Part shown: positions 1 to 8,932 of the stretch, piece by piece
Numbering within the stretch: the stretch's first letter is position 1
How the letters are laid out: every line of letters starts with the position of its first letter
NCBI GenBank assembly: GCA_020848075.1
Contig: JADLAV010000082.1
Coordinates: 1-64,000 of the forward strand
DNA length: 64,000 nucleotides
Direction of reading: 5' to 3'
Origin: Burkholderiales bacterium
Lineage (GTDB): Bacteria; Pseudomonadota; Gammaproteobacteria; Burkholderiales; SG8-39
Made by a program: the position numbers and the translations under genes
Notes under the pieces: model-generated
Told to the model about the DNA's origin: nothing
The model's database searches: none
Seen by the model: only the letters and a program-made list of their open reading frames with translations

Positions 1-44
1 AGCAGCAGCGCGCACTCGACCTGATCCAGCAGATCCGGTTGTAG
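1..44 (+). CDS. Possible C-terminal end of an upstream gene (partial)
   Basis: The frame starting at base 3 reads QQRALDLIQQIRL and then a TAG stop at 42-44. It is only thirteen codons, so no family can be assigned. The amphipathic helix-like composition would suit a real protein terminus, but chance is a fair alternative. About 165 bases of non-coding sequence follow before modA. Confidence 0.25.
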   Translation, partial: QQRALDLIQQIRL

Positions 45-174
45 ACAGCAACCGGAACCTAAAACTCACGCCAAGCATTTGTTACGTAGCGATAAACTCG
101 CTCGGCTACAGCAGGAACTTCAGTCTAGCGCGGACCCCGGCAACGCGGTGCATATTCCCAGCCGGCCGCGAATG

Positions 175-198
175 CGATATGTTGTGCTGGCTATATCG
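175..198. promoter_or_regulatory. Candidate ModE-type operator upstream of modA
   Basis: An inverted repeat CGATAT-N12-ATATCG ends four bases before the GGAGG ribosome-binding site of modA. ModE, the molybdate-responsive repressor, binds TATAT-rich inverted repeats in front of mod operons in other proteobacteria. The position and sequence type fit, but the half-sites are short, so this is an inference. No modE gene is visible in the window. Confidence 0.35.
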
Positions 199-211
199 AA
201 CGGAGGCCGGC

Positions 212-985
212 TTGAAGAGCGGACGCGTCCTGCCCTTGCTCGTGCTCGCGGCGGTCGCCTGGCTGCCGGCGCGGGCTGCCGAGGTGCCGGTGATCGCGGC
301 GGCCGCCAACCTCGGCTTCGCGCTGCCCGAGATCGCGGCGGCGTTCGCGCGGGCGACCGGTCGCGAGGTGAAGCTTGCGTTCGGGTCGTCGGGAAACCTC
401 GCGCGCCAGATCGCCGCAGGCGGACCGTACGAGCTCTTCCTGTCGGCCGACGAGGACAAGGTGCGCTTCGTGCTCGACCAGGGACGGGCGGCGGACGCGG
501 GCCGGATCTATTGCGTCGGCCGGCTCGCGCTCTTCGCGCCCAACGGCTCGCCCGTGGCGGTCGACCCCGATCTCGCGGGCCTCGCCGCGGCGCTGCGCGC
601 GGGCGAGATCCGGCGCGTGGCGATCGCGAACCCGGAGCTCGCGCCCTACGGCGCGGCTGCGCGGGCGGCGCTCGAGCGCAAAGGCCTGTGGCAAGCGCTG
701 CAGGGCAAGCTCGCGATCGGCGAGAACGTCAGCCAGACGGCACAATTCGCCCTGACCGGTGCGGTGGATGCGGCGTTCATCCCCTACTCGATCGTTCGCG
801 CACCGACGCTGCAGGGCAAGGGGCGCGCGGTACTCGTGCCCGAGGCGCTGCACGACCCGATCCGGCAGCGCATGGCGCTCCTGCGCGGGGCCGGCGAGAC
901 CGCGCGCGCCTTCTACGCGTTCATGGATGGCCCGGAAGCACGCGCGATCCTCGAGCGCTACGGCTTCACGGTACCGGTGCGGTAG
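212..985 (+). CDS. modA: Molybdate ABC transporter, periplasmic binding protein ModA
   Basis: Likely captures molybdate (or tungstate) in the periplasm and delivers it to ModB/ModC. I start it at TTG 212, six bases after GGAGG (202-206). This gives a 257-aa protein beginning KSGRVLPLLVLAAVAWLPARA, a clean signal peptide with cleavage near ARA/AEVP. An upstream in-frame ATG at 179 would spoil that. The mature part starts VIAAAANLGFALPEIA and contains FGSSGNLARQI, the typical ModA oxyanion-binding region, then ends RYGFTVPVR. modB follows after 11 bases. The family call is strong; substrate preference is inferred. Confidence 0.9.
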   Translation: MKSGRVLPLLVLAAVAWLPARAAEVPVIAAAANLGFALPEIAAAFARATGREVKLAFGSSGNLARQIAAGGPYELFLSADEDKVRFVLDQGRAADAGRIYCVGRLALFAPNGSPVAVDPDLAGLAAALRAGEIRRVAIANPELAPYGAAARAALERKGLWQALQGKLAIGENVSQTAQFALTGAVDAAFIPYSIVRAPTLQGKGRAVLVPEALHDPIRQRMALLRGAGETARAFYAFMDGPEARAILERYGFTVPVR

Positions 986-996
986 GGGTTACCCGC

Positions 997-1662
997 GTGG
1001 ACTGGACCGCGCTCGCGCTCTCGCTCAGGCTCGCTGCCGCGACCGCGCTCGTCCTGCTTCCGCTCGCCATCCTCGCCGCGCGCGAGCTGGCGTGGCGGCG
1101 CTTCGCGGGCAAGGCGGTGATCGAAACCCTCGTCGCGCTGCCGCTCGTGCTCCCGCCGACAGTGCTCGGCTACTACCTGCTGGTTGCGTTCGCCCCGGCG
1201 AGCGCACTCGGTCGGGCGTTCGCCGCGCTCACCGGCGGCACGCTCGCGTTCAGCTTCGCGGGTCTGCTCGCCGCGTCGATCATTTTCAACCTCCCGTTCG
1301 CGGTGCAGCCGCTCCAGCGCGCATTCGAGGCGATCCCGGACGAGGTGCGCGAGGCGGGATGGCTGTGCGGGATGTCGGGATGGCGCACGCTGTGGCAGGT
1401 CGAGCTGCCGCTCGCCTGGCCCGGATTGTTGAGCGCATTCGTGCTGACGTTCGCGCACACGCTCGGCGAGTTCGGCGTGGTGCTGATGGTCGGGGGCAAC
1501 ATTCCCGGCGAGACGAGGACCGCGGCGATCGCCATTTACGACCGCGTACAGGAACTGGACGACCACGGTGCCGCCACGATGTCGGCGCTCCTGCTTGCGA
1601 TCTCCTTCGTCTCGATCGTGGTCATCTACGGCATCGACCGCGCCCGGAGGCGCCGTGGCTGA
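997..1662 (+). CDS. modB: Molybdate ABC transporter permease ModB
   Basis: Inner-membrane permease of the molybdate importer. GTG 997 is preceded by AGGGG about eight bases upstream and gives a 221-aa protein, the usual ModB length. Several hydrophobic segments are visible. The EAA loop, which contacts the ATPase, reads EAGWLCGMSGWRTLWQVELP, and TLGEFGVVLMVGGNIPGET is a hallmark of ModB. The last eight bases overlap modC, which suggests translational coupling. Confidence 0.92.
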   Translation: MDWTALALSLRLAAATALVLLPLAILAARELAWRRFAGKAVIETLVALPLVLPPTVLGYYLLVAFAPASALGRAFAALTGGTLAFSFAGLLAASIIFNLPFAVQPLQRAFEAIPDEVREAGWLCGMSGWRTLWQVELPLAWPGLLSAFVLTFAHTLGEFGVVLMVGGNIPGETRTAAIAIYDRVQELDDHGAATMSALLLAISFVSIVVIYGIDRARRRRG

Positions 1663-2821
1663 GCCCGCACTGCGCGTGCGTCTCGCGCAACGGGCGCCGA
1701 TCCCGCTCGCGGTCGAGTTCGAGTGCGCCGCGGGCGAGCTGCTGGCGCTCGTCGGCCCGTCGGGGAGCGGCAAGACCACCACCTTGCGCGCGATCGCGGG
1801 TCTCGTCCGGCCGCGCGAGGCCGAGATCCGGTGCCATGACGAGGTCTGGCAGGACGCCGGACGCTTCGTCGCGCCGCAGGCGCGGCACGTGGGCCTCGTG
1901 TTCCAGCACTATGCGCTCTTTCCGCACATGAGCGCGCGCGGCAACGTCGAGGCGGCGCTCGGCGCGATGCCCGCCGCGGCGCGGCGCGCGCGCGCGCGAT
2001 CGCTGCTCGAGCTGGTGCATCTCGCCGGGCTCGAGGATCGCCTGCCGCGCGCGCTCTCCGGCGGCCAGCAGCAGCGGGTCGCGGTGGCGCGGGCGCTCGC
2101 GCGCGACCCGAAGGTGCTCCTGCTGGACGAGCCGTTCTCCGCGGTGGACCAGGTGACGCGCCGGCGCTTGCAGCGCGAGCTCGCGCAACTGCGCCAGCGC
2201 CTGAACCTGCCGATCGTCCTCGTGACGCACGACCTCGAGGAGGCGGCGAGCCTCGCCGACCGGATGGTGGTGCTCGCGAGCGGCGAGACGCTGCAGGCGG
2301 GACCGCCGTTCGAGCTGATGGCGCGGCCACGCAACGTGCAGATCGCGCGCCTGGTGGACTTCCGCAATCTGTTCCACGGGGAGATCGCGCGGCAGGAGGC
2401 CGCGGCCGGGCGCACGCTCGTGCGCTGGCTCGGCTACACGCTGGAGGCGGTGTCGCGGCCGGAGTTCGGCCCTGGCGAGCGCGTCTGCTGGGGCGTCCTC
2501 CCTGCGCATTGCATCCTGCATCGGCGCGACCGGCCGTCGCGCGGCGAGCGCGAGAACCCGATCGCGGGCGTGATCGGCGAGCTCGTCCGGTTCGGCGAGA
2601 ACGCCGCAGTGACGATGCGCGTCGATGGCCGGCAGGACACCGAGTTGCAGCTCGCGATCCCGCTGCACGTGGCGCAACGCAACCGGCTCGCGGTTGGCGT
2701 CGAGATCGGGGTATCGCTGCTGCAGGACGGGATTCACCTGATGCCCTACGAGCCGCTGGAGCGACGGCCCGCGGCCACCTGGCTTGCCGGGCCGGTTGAC
2801 CAGCCGCTGGGGGAAGACTAA
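1655..2821 (+). CDS. modC: Molybdate ABC transporter ATP-binding protein ModC
   Basis: ATPase of the molybdate importer. GTG 1655 has GGAGG at 1646-1650 and overlaps the modB stop; the product is 388 aa. Walker A GPSGSGKT is at residues 34-41. The signature [15 protein letters not shown], Walker B LLLDEPF and the H-loop THD follow in the expected order. The C-terminal third carries the TOBE/MOP-type region ([10 protein letters not shown], then [12 protein letters not shown]) that binds oxyanions in ModC proteins. The grxD promoter lies inside the 3' end of this gene. Confidence 0.92.
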   Translation: MAEPALRVRLAQRAPIPLAVEFECAAGELLALVGPSGSGKTTTLRAIAGLVRPREAEIRCHDEVWQDAGRFVAPQARHVGLVFQHYALFPHMSARGNVEAALGAMPAAARRARARSLLELVHLAGLEDRLPRALSGGQQQRVAVARALARDPKVLLLDEPFSAVDQVTRRRLQRELAQLRQRLNLPIVLVTHDLEEAASLADRMVVLASGETLQAGPPFELMARPRNVQIARLVDFRNLFHGEIARQEAAAGRTLVRWLGYTLEAVSRPEFGPGERVCWGVLPAHCILHRRDRPSRGERENPIAGVIGELVRFGENAAVTMRVDGRQDTELQLAIPLHVAQRNRLAVGVEIGVSLLQDGIHLMPYEPLERRPAATWLAGPVDQPLGED

Positions 2822-2824
2822 AAT
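2796..2824 (+). promoter_or_regulatory. Sigma-70-type promoter for grxD
   Basis: TTGACC (2796-2801), a 17-base spacer, and TAAAAT (2819-2824) make a close match to the housekeeping promoter. It straddles the last codons of modC. Transcription would start near 2831, inside the palindrome described separately, leaving about a 55-nt leader before the grxD ATG. Confidence 0.65.
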
Positions 2825-2845
2825 CCGACAAGATTTGTCGGGTAT
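2821..2845. promoter_or_regulatory. IscR-like operator overlapping the grxD promoter
   Basis: A 7-bp inverted repeat CCGACAA-GAT-TTGTCGG followed by GTAT. Aligned by eye to the type 1 IscR consensus (ATASYYGACTRWWWYAGTCRRSTAT), about 20 of 25 positions agree, including GAC and GTCGGGTAT. It overlaps the -10 element and the predicted start of transcription, where a repressor would act. IscR controls Fe-S assembly genes, and monothiol glutaredoxins take part in Fe-S delivery. The binding itself is inferred. Confidence 0.5.
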
Positions 2846-2886
2846 TCGGGCGAACGCCGAACCCGCATCATCCAGGAGATCGACAC

Positions 2887-3204
2887 ATGAGCGCGCAGGA
2901 CGAGATCAAGCAGGTCGTGACGTCCAACAAGGTCGTCCTCTTCATGAAAGGCACGCCGAGCTTTCCGCAGTGCGGGTTCTCGGCCGGTGCGGTGGCGATC
3001 CTCAACGCGTGCGGCATCAACGAATTCGCGAGCGTGAACGTCCTCGAGGATCCGGAGATCCGCCAGGGCATCAAGGAGTATGCGAACTGGCCGACCATCC
3101 CGCAGCTGTACGTGAACGGGGAGTTCGTGGGAGGGTCGGACATCATGCGCGAGATGTACCAGTCGGGCGAGCTGCAGCAGCTGCTCGAAGGCGTGAAGGC
3201 CTGA
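2887..3204 (+). CDS. grxD: Monothiol glutaredoxin (Grx4 type)
   Basis: A 105-aa monothiol glutaredoxin, thought to bind a [2Fe-2S] cluster with glutathione and pass it to target proteins. The active-site motif CGFS is at residues 29-32, after KGTPSFPQ. The glutathione-binding elements [16 protein letters not shown] and SDI are intact. ATG 2887 has AGGAG eight bases upstream. It has its own promoter and an IscR-like operator. The last 61 bases of the gene, with 36 bases beyond the stop, are duplicated exactly at 3284-3380. Confidence 0.95.
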   Translation: MSAQDEIKQVVTSNKVVLFMKGTPSFPQCGFSAGAVAILNACGINEFASVNVLEDPEIRQGIKEYANWPTIPQLYVNGEFVGGSDIMREMYQSGELQQLLEGVKA

Positions 3205-3240
3205 TCACTTCTACGCTGCCAGCGTACATCTCGCGCTGAC
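3144..3240 (+). repeat. 97-bp direct repeat, copy 1 (3' end of grxD)
   Basis: This stretch is the functional 3' end of grxD plus 36 bases after its stop. It recurs without a mismatch at 3284-3380. Only 43 bases, a hairpin module, separate the copies. Perfect identity suggests a recent duplication. Confidence 0.95.
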
Positions 3241-3283
3241 TCGGGGGATCTACAAGGGGGCATCGCCCCCTTGTTCGTTCGGG
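3241..3283 (+). mobile_element. Hairpin module, copy 1 (43 bp, between the direct repeats)
   Basis: The spacer between the 97-bp repeats contains ACAAGGGGG-CATCG-CCCCCTTGT, a perfect 9-bp stem with a 5-nt loop. It is preceded by GGGGGATCT and followed by TCGTTCGGG. The same architecture occurs twice near 63.8 kb. It lies in the convergent space between grxD and the minus-strand kinase gene. It could work as a transcription terminator or a REP-like element, but it has no U-tract. The mobile label rests on the flanking duplications and is an inference. Confidence 0.5.
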
Positions 3284-3380
3284 CATGCGCGAGATGTACC
3301 AGTCGGGCGAGCTGCAGCAGCTGCTCGAAGGCGTGAAGGCCTGATCACTTCTACGCTGCCAGCGTACATCTCGCGCTGAC
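3284..3380 (+). repeat. 97-bp direct repeat, copy 2 (grxD 3' fragment)
   Basis: Exact second copy of 3144-3240. It encodes the last 19 codons of grxD but no start, so it is a non-functional gene fragment. Beyond 3380 the sequence differs from that following copy 1. Confidence 0.95.
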
Positions 3381-3403
3381 GCTGGCGTTCAACGCACGCG
3401 GCG

Positions 3404-4294
3404 TCAGCCGCCGACCTCGGCGAGCAACCGGTCCATCATCCCCTGCGCCTGCGTGGCGTAGCCTCCGCCGAAGAGATTCGCGTGATTGAGGACGTGGTAG
3501 AGGTTGTACAGCGTGCGCCGCGCGGGATAGCCTGAGGGGAGCGGCGCCGCCTCCCGATACGCGGCGTGGAACGCGGCGGGGAAGCCGCCGAAGAGCTGCG
3601 TCATCGCGAGATCGGCCTCGCGGTCCCCGTGGTACACGGCCGGGTCGAACAGCACCGGCGTGCCGTCCGCGAGAAACCCGGCGTTGCCGCTCCACAGGTC
3701 GCCGTGCAGCAGCACGGGAGCCGGCGCGTGACCCGCGAGCAGCGCCGGCAGCGCCGCGATGACTCTCGCTCCGCTTTGCTGCAGCCCGCCGCCGAAGCCG
3801 CGCTCCGCCGCGAGCGCGAGCTGCGGTGCAAGCCGCTCGCGCTCCCAGAACTCAGCCCACGATTGCGCCTCGCGGTTGCGCTGCGGCGTCGCACCGATGT
3901 AGTTGTCGCGGGGCCAGCCGAAACGCGGACCCGCGTGCCGGTGCATCGCGGCGAGCCCGCGCGCGAGCGCGCGATACGCGGCGTCGTTCCCGCGACCGAG
4001 CGAGAGGTGCTCGAGGACCAGGAAAGCCGCTCCGGCGGCGATGCCTTGCGCGACGACGCCGGGCGTGCGGAATCCGGCGCGGGCGAGGGCCTCGAGCCCG
4101 TCCGCCTCCGCCGCGAACGCATCGGCGAGGCGCGCCTCGTTCAGCTTGGCGAAGAACCGGTCGCCGCTGCCTGCGAGAACGATCGCCTGATGAATGCAGC
4201 CGCCGCCGGCGGCCTGGATCTGCTCGACACGAAACCGCTGCCCCGTCGCCTCGGAGATCGCCGCCTCGAGGGCGGCGCGGAGCGCCGGGCTCAC
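3404..4294 (-). CDS. Fructosamine kinase family protein
   Basis: A 296-aa member of the fructosamine-3-kinase/APH fold. Family members phosphorylate sugar adducts on proteins or free amino acids so that the adducts fall off. Visible motifs are GGGCIHQAIVL (nucleotide loop), FAKLN (ATP lysine), LLHGDLWSGNAGF (catalytic HGDLWxxN) and VLFDPAVYHGDREADLAM (metal-binding DPA and the family-specific YxGxREADLA). The GTG start overlaps the stop of the upstream kinase gene as GTGA, so translation is probably coupled. The true substrate is unknown. An ATG-initiated extension into the kinase gene is unlikely. Confidence 0.85.
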   Translation of the reverse strand: MSPALRAALEAAISEATGQRFRVEQIQAAGGGCIHQAIVLAGSGDRFFAKLNEARLADAFAAEADGLEALARAGFRTPGVVAQGIAAGAAFLVLEHLSLGRGNDAAYRALARGLAAMHRHAGPRFGWPRDNYIGATPQRNREAQSWAEFWERERLAPQLALAAERGFGGGLQQSGARVIAALPALLAGHAPAPVLLHGDLWSGNAGFLADGTPVLFDPAVYHGDREADLAMTQLFGGFPAAFHAAYREAAPLPSGYPARRTLYNLYHVLNHANLFGGGYATQAQGMMDRLLAEVGG

Positions 4295-5634
4295 ACGGCA
4301 GTCAAGCGATTGTTGGCGAGCGTGAGCCGCTCGACGAGGATGTCCATGAACGCGCGGTCGAAGCGATGGCGGCAGGCGTCCGAGGCGTTCTCGAGATCCT
4401 CGCAGCGGATGGTGATGATGCGCGCGGGGCTCATGGTCGAGACGTCCGCGCTGCGCTCGTTGGTTGCGCGCGAGAGATAGGCCATCTCGCCGAAGCACTC
4501 ACCGCTCGCGAGGATGTTGAGGAGCTTCTGCTTCTTGGTGACCTTCACCTCGCCGGTGGCGAGAATGCAGAAGAAGTCCCCGGCGTCGCCTTCCCTGATG
4601 ACCACCTTTCCCGGACCGGTGTCCTGCCAGGTGCTGATGCGCAGCACCTCCCACAGCTCGGCGTCGGTGAATTCGCCGAAGAACGGCATGGCGCGCAGCG
4701 TGCTGAACTTCTCGCTGTCGGCGACCTCCTGCGTGCGCTCGGCGAGGTCCTTCGAGCGCAGCGCCTCGGCGAGCGCGAACGAGAACTCCTCCCACGTCTG
4801 GTAGCGGTCCGCGACGCTCTTCGCCATCGCTCTCCGCACGATCGCGTCGAGCGCCGGCGGCACGTCCTTGCGGTGCGACGACGGCGGCGGCGCCTCCACG
4901 CTCGTGATCTGGTACATCATGCTGAAGTTGTTCTTGCCCTGGTAGGGCAACGCGCCGGTCATCAGCTGGTACATCACCACGCCGAGCGAGTAGACGTCGG
5001 TGCGGTGGTCGAGCGGCTGCTCGCGCACCTGCTGCGGCGACATGTAGGCGGGCGACCCGATGCCGGTCACCTGCGTGGTGTCGCGGCCGCCCGACATGAT
5101 CGCCGCGCCGAAGTCGCAGATCTTGATGTCGGTGCTGCCCTCCGCGGCGAGCAGGATGTTGGTCGGCTTGATGTCGCGGTGGGTGATGCCGAGCCGGTGC
5201 GCGAAGTCGAGCGCCCGCGTGCACTTGAAGACGATCTCGACCACCTTCTCGATCGGGAGCAGGCTCTCCGGGGCGCAGTAGCGCTCGAGCGTGCCCCCCG
5301 GCACGTACTCCATGACGATGTAGCTCGCGCCGTCGCTCACCACCGCGTCGTAGATCTGGACGATGTGCGGGTGGGCGAGCTTGCCCGCAAGCGAGGCCTC
5401 GGTGACGAACAGCTTGCGGTGCACGCGCCCGTCCGCGCCGTCGCCGGCGCGGTTCAGATACACGACCTTCACCGCCACGTCGCGCTTGGCGAACTCGTCG
5501 TGGCAGAGGAACACCTCGCTCGTCGCGCCGTCGCCGAGCTTGCGCATGACCTGGTATTTCCCGATGTAGTCGGGAATGGTCCGCTCGTTGCGATCCGGCA
5601 TGCGCGCCGGCCTCTGGGTCTCGACCGAGGTCAT
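4291..5634 (-). CDS. Ser/Thr protein kinase with C-terminal cyclic-nucleotide-binding domain
   Basis: A 447-aa cytoplasmic protein. Residues about 26-290 form a Hanks-type kinase: glycine loop GDGATSEV (34-41), ATP lysine K56, catalytic HRDIKPTN (152-159), DFG (174-176). Residues about 312-440 form a CRP-like cNMP domain with the phosphate-binding cassette FGEMA (381-385) and RSA (394-396). No membrane segment is seen. The order kinase then cNMP domain is the reverse of eukaryotic PKG. It overlaps argH by ATGA and the downstream fructosamine kinase by GTGA. Activation by cAMP or cGMP is a reasonable inference, as the key arginine and glutamate are kept. Confidence 0.9.
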   Translation of the reverse strand: MTSVETQRPARMPDRNERTIPDYIGKYQVMRKLGDGATSEVFLCHDEFAKRDVAVKVVYLNRAGDGADGRVHRKLFVTEASLAGKLAHPHIVQIYDAVVSDGASYIVMEYVPGGTLERYCAPESLLPIEKVVEIVFKCTRALDFAHRLGITHRDIKPTNILLAAEGSTDIKICDFGAAIMSGGRDTTQVTGIGSPAYMSPQQVREQPLDHRTDVYSLGVVMYQLMTGALPYQGKNNFSMMYQITSVEAPPPSSHRKDVPPALDAIVRRAMAKSVADRYQTWEEFSFALAEALRSKDLAERTQEVADSEKFSTLRAMPFFGEFTDAELWEVLRISTWQDTGPGKVVIREGDAGDFFCILATGEVKVTKKQKLLNILASGECFGEMAYLSRATNERSADVSTMSPARIITIRCEDLENASDACRHRFDRAFMDILVERLTLANNRLTAV

Positions 5635-7031
5635 GCGAGCTCGGCGCGCGCCCGCCGCACGGCCTCGAGCACCTGCGCCGGCGCGGTGCCGCCGCGATGC
5701 GCGCGGCTCGCGAGCGAACCCTCGATCCCGAGCACGCCGTAGACGTCCGCGCCGATCTCTCGCGCGAATCCCTGCAGCTCGGCGAGCGGCAGCTCGGCGA
5801 GGCCGCTCCCCTTTGCCTCCGCGGCCCGCACGGCGCGCGCCACCGCCTCGTGCGCATCGCGGAAGGGCATGCCGCGCTTCACGAGGTAGTCGGCCAAGTC
5901 CGTCGCGGTGGCGTGGCCTTCGGCCGCCGCCGCGCGCATGCGCTCGGGGTTCACTTCGATGCCGGGGATCATCTCGGCGAAGATGGCGAGGGTGTCGACC
6001 AGGGTGTCCACGGTGTCGAACAACGGCTCCTTGTCCTCCTGGTTGTCCTTGTTGTACGCGAGCGGCTGACCTTTCATCAAGGTAAGAAGTCCCACCAGGT
6101 GGCCGAACACGCGGCCGGCCTTGCCCCGGGCAAGCTCCGGGACGTCGGGGTTTTTCTTCTGCGGCATGATCGACGACCCCGTGCAGTACCGGTCCGGCAG
6201 CCGGACGAAGCCGAAGCGAGGGCTCATCCAGAGGACGATCTCCTCGGACAGCCGCGAAATGTGGGTCATCACGAGCGCGGCCGCCGCCACGAATTCGATC
6301 GCGAAGTCCCGGTCGGAGACCGCGTCGAGCGAGTTCTCGCAGACCCCGTTGAACCCGAGCTCGCGCGCGACCCGCTCGCGGTCGATGGGGTAAGAGGTGC
6401 CGGCGAGCGCCGCTGCGCCGAGTGGCAGCCGGTTGAGGCGCTTGCGGCAGTCGGTGAGCCGCGACCGGTCGCGCCCGAGCATCTCGTAGTAGGCCATCAG
6501 GTGGTGGCCGAACGTGACCGGCTGCGCCACTTGCAAGTGCGTGAAGCCGGGCATCGCGGTGGCTGCATGCCGCTCGGCGAGATCGACCAGCGCCCGCTGC
6601 ACGGCCCTCAACAGCCCGGCGATCTCGTCGATGCCGGCGCGCAGGAAGAGCCGCACGTCGGTCGCGACCTGGTCGTTCCGCGAGCGTCCCGTGTGAAGGC
6701 GCTTGCCGGCATCGCCGACGAGCGCGGTGAGCCGCCGCTCGATCGCGAAATGCACGTCCTCGTCATCGATCGACCAGGCGAAGCGCCCGGTCCGGATCTC
6801 GCCGGCGATCGTCGCCATGCCGCGCTCGATGGCGGCGAGATCGTCTCCGGTCAGCACCCCGGCTGCCGCGAGCATGCGTGCATGCGCGAGCGAGCCCTGG
6901 ATGTCGAACTCGGCGAGCCGCCGGTCGAACCCGATCGACGCCGTGTAGCGCTTCACGCGCTCGGCCACCGGCTCGTCGAATCGTCCGGACCAGATCGGCG
7001 CAACGTGACCCTTTTCCTCACCCGCGGCCAT
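5631..7031 (-). CDS. argH: Argininosuccinate lyase
   Basis: Last step of arginine synthesis: argininosuccinate to arginine plus fumarate. The 466-aa protein has TGRSRND (114-120), the catalytic histidine in FTHLQVAQ (about 165) and the superfamily signature [12 protein letters not shown] (285-296). It is divergent from algZ, the same arrangement as around argH in Pseudomonas aeruginosa. It is the first gene of a coupled set with the kinase and the fructosamine-kinase-like protein. Confidence 0.97.
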   Translation of the reverse strand: MAAGEEKGHVAPIWSGRFDEPVAERVKRYTASIGFDRRLAEFDIQGSLAHARMLAAAGVLTGDDLAAIERGMATIAGEIRTGRFAWSIDDEDVHFAIERRLTALVGDAGKRLHTGRSRNDQVATDVRLFLRAGIDEIAGLLRAVQRALVDLAERHAATAMPGFTHLQVAQPVTFGHHLMAYYEMLGRDRSRLTDCRKRLNRLPLGAAALAGTSYPIDRERVARELGFNGVCENSLDAVSDRDFAIEFVAAAALVMTHISRLSEEIVLWMSPRFGFVRLPDRYCTGSSIMPQKKNPDVPELARGKAGRVFGHLVGLLTLMKGQPLAYNKDNQEDKEPLFDTVDTLVDTLAIFAEMIPGIEVNPERMRAAAAEGHATATDLADYLVKRGMPFRDAHEAVARAVRAAEAKGSGLAELPLAELQGFAREIGADVYGVLGIEGSLASRAHRGGTAPAQVLEAVRRARAELA

Positions 7032-7115
7032 GGCGGCTTGAACTCCCCTTCCCGCAAACCGAGAATAGGCGCAAAATCAGCATCTTATACCAGAGTTCCG
7101 AAGCCCACGCCTCCG

Positions 7116-8123
7116 GTGCGGAGTTTAAGCCAAGACACGATCCCCGACGCGCTGCCGGATTTCCGCAACCTGGGCGTCGTCGCCCGCATCCTGGTGCTCG
7201 TGAACGGGCTCGCGTTCATCGGCGCCGCGATCAAGTCGACGACGTTCCCGCAGCTGGTGGACGCGTTCCTGGAGATCGCGCTGCTCCTCGAGCCGGTGCT
7301 GATCGCGAGCCTCGCCGCGCTCTACGTGGCGAACGCGGGCCTCGCGCGGCTGCCCTACGCGACTGCCGTAGCGATGGTCGTCGGAGTCGTGGTCCTGCTC
7401 ACTGCGGCGGCGTACCCCCTGCAGCCGGGCTTCGACGTGTCGCCGAGCGGGCTGGTCCGCAGCGCTGCGTTCGCCGTGCTGATCACGGGCTTTCTGATCG
7501 GCTATTTCCACCTGCGCAATCGCGCGTTCTCGCCGGCGCTCGCCGAGGCGCGGCTGCAGGCGCTGCAGGCACGAATCCGGCCCCACTTCCTCTTCAACTC
7601 GCTGAACGCCGTGCTCTCGCTGATCCGCACCGACGCGCGGCGCGCCGAGACCGCGATCGAGGACCTCGCCGAGCTCTACCGGATGCTGCTCTCCGACACG
7701 CGGACGCTCACCACGTTGAGCGACGAGATCGAGCTCACGCGCCGGTACCTCGACCTCGAGCAGCTGCGCCTCGGTCCGCGGCTCGCGGTGGAGTGGCGCG
7801 TCGAGACGGCGCCCCGCGACGCGCTCGTGCCCCCGCTCCTGCTGCAGCCGCTCGTCGAGAACGCCGTCTACCACGGCATCGAGCCCGGGCTCGGACCGGG
7901 GACGATCGAGATCGCGATCTACCAGGAGCGCGACCGCGTCCGCGTCCGGCTGACCAATCCGTACCATCCCGAGCACCAGCACCGCCAGGGCAATCGCATG
8001 GCGCTCGCCAACATCCGCGAGCGGCTGCAGCTGCACTTCGACGTGGAGGCGAGCATGGAGAGCGGCGTGGTCGGCTCGAACTACGAGATCAGCATGGCGA
8101 TGCCCTACCGGAGGGCGAAGTGA
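7116..8123 (+). CDS. algZ: Sensor histidine kinase, LytS/AlgZ (FimS) type
   Basis: Membrane sensor kinase of a LytTR-type two-component system. From GTG 7116 it is 335 aa. Four or so hydrophobic segments fill residues 20-130, then the His_kinase domain has RPHFLFNSLN with the phospho-acceptor near H157, and the N-box VENAVYHGIEP. A canonical G1 loop is poor, as is usual for AlgZ. The start is uncertain: the ribosome-binding site is weak and the frame stays open upstream, antisense to argH. It overlaps the regulator gene by GTGA. The position between argH and algR-hemC matches the pseudomonad locus. The signal is unknown. Confidence 0.85.
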   Translation: MRSLSQDTIPDALPDFRNLGVVARILVLVNGLAFIGAAIKSTTFPQLVDAFLEIALLLEPVLIASLAALYVANAGLARLPYATAVAMVVGVVVLLTAAAYPLQPGFDVSPSGLVRSAAFAVLITGFLIGYFHLRNRAFSPALAEARLQALQARIRPHFLFNSLNAVLSLIRTDARRAETAIEDLAELYRMLLSDTRTLTTLSDEIELTRRYLDLEQLRLGPRLAVEWRVETAPRDALVPPLLLQPLVENAVYHGIEPGLGPGTIEIAIYQERDRVRVRLTNPYHPEHQHRQGNRMALANIRERLQLHFDVEASMESGVVGSNYEISMAMPYRRAK

Positions 8124-8881
8124 GCGTGCCGCTCCGCATCTTCCTCGTCGACGACGAGGCGCCGGCGCGCAACCGCCTCCGCGAGCTGCTCGCCGACTTG
8201 CAGGCCGAGCTGCCGAACGTGGTCATCGGCGAGGCGGGGAACGGGCACGAAGGGCTCGTGCGGCTCGCATCGCGGCCGGCCGACGTGGCGCTGGTCGACG
8301 TCCAGATGCCCCAGATGAGCGGCATGGAGTTCGCGCGCCACCTGACCGCGCTCGACGCCCCGCCCGCCGTCATCTTCGTCACCGCGCACGACCAGCACGC
8401 GCTCGAAGCGTTCGAGGTGAACGCGCTCGACTATCTGCTGAAGCCCGTCCGCGCCGCGCGGCTTGCCGGCGCTCTCGCGAAGGCCGCGGCGGGCGGCGCG
8501 GTGCGGCGCGAGGCGCTCGCGCGCGCGGACCGCGTGCCCCGGCGCTACCTCTCGGTTGCCGAGCGGGGGCGGATCACGCTGGTGCCGGTCGCCGACATCC
8601 GGTACCTGCGCGCAGAGCTGAAATACGTGACCGTCCGAACGCCGGAGCGCGAGCACCTCCTCGAGGAGTCGCTCACCGCGCTCGAGCAGGAATTCGGCGA
8701 CGCGTTCGTGCGGGTGCACCGCTCTTGCCTCGTCGCGCGCAGCGCGCTCCGCGGCGTCGAGCGCGTCACCGACGAGGACGGCGAGGGCGCCGGATGGGCG
8801 GTGGTGGTCGAAGGCGTGCAAGAGCGGCTGCCGGTCAGCCGGCGCCAGTGGCCGTCCGTCAAGGCGCTGCTGAAGGCCTGA
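8120..8881 (+). CDS. algR: LytTR-family response regulator, AlgR type
   Basis: A 253-aa response regulator. The receiver domain has acidic residues D11/D12, phospho-acceptor D60 in LVDVQMPQMSG, and lysine in DYLLKP. The C-terminal LytTR DNA-binding domain starts about residue 140 and includes YLRAELKYVTV and FVRVHRSCLVA. GTG 8120 has GGAGG just upstream and shares GTGA with the algZ stop. In Pseudomonas AlgR controls alginate and type IV pilus genes; here the targets are unknown, though the window does encode a pilus. Confidence 0.9.
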   Translation: MSVPLRIFLVDDEAPARNRLRELLADLQAELPNVVIGEAGNGHEGLVRLASRPADVALVDVQMPQMSGMEFARHLTALDAPPAVIFVTAHDQHALEAFEVNALDYLLKPVRAARLAGALAKAAAGGAVRREALARADRVPRRYLSVAERGRITLVPVADIRYLRAELKYVTVRTPEREHLLEESLTALEQEFGDAFVRVHRSCLVARSALRGVERVTDEDGEGAGWAVVVEGVQERLPVSRRQWPSVKALLKA

Positions 8882-8932
8882 GCGCGGACCGAAGGGGCGC
8901 CCGCGAACCGCGGTCGCGGCGGGGGTGCGTGC

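Noticed and set aside
3284..3380. A second glutaredoxin gene or pseudogene by ordinary decay
   Set aside because: It is an exact 97-bp copy of the grxD end with no start or body, better explained as a local duplication.
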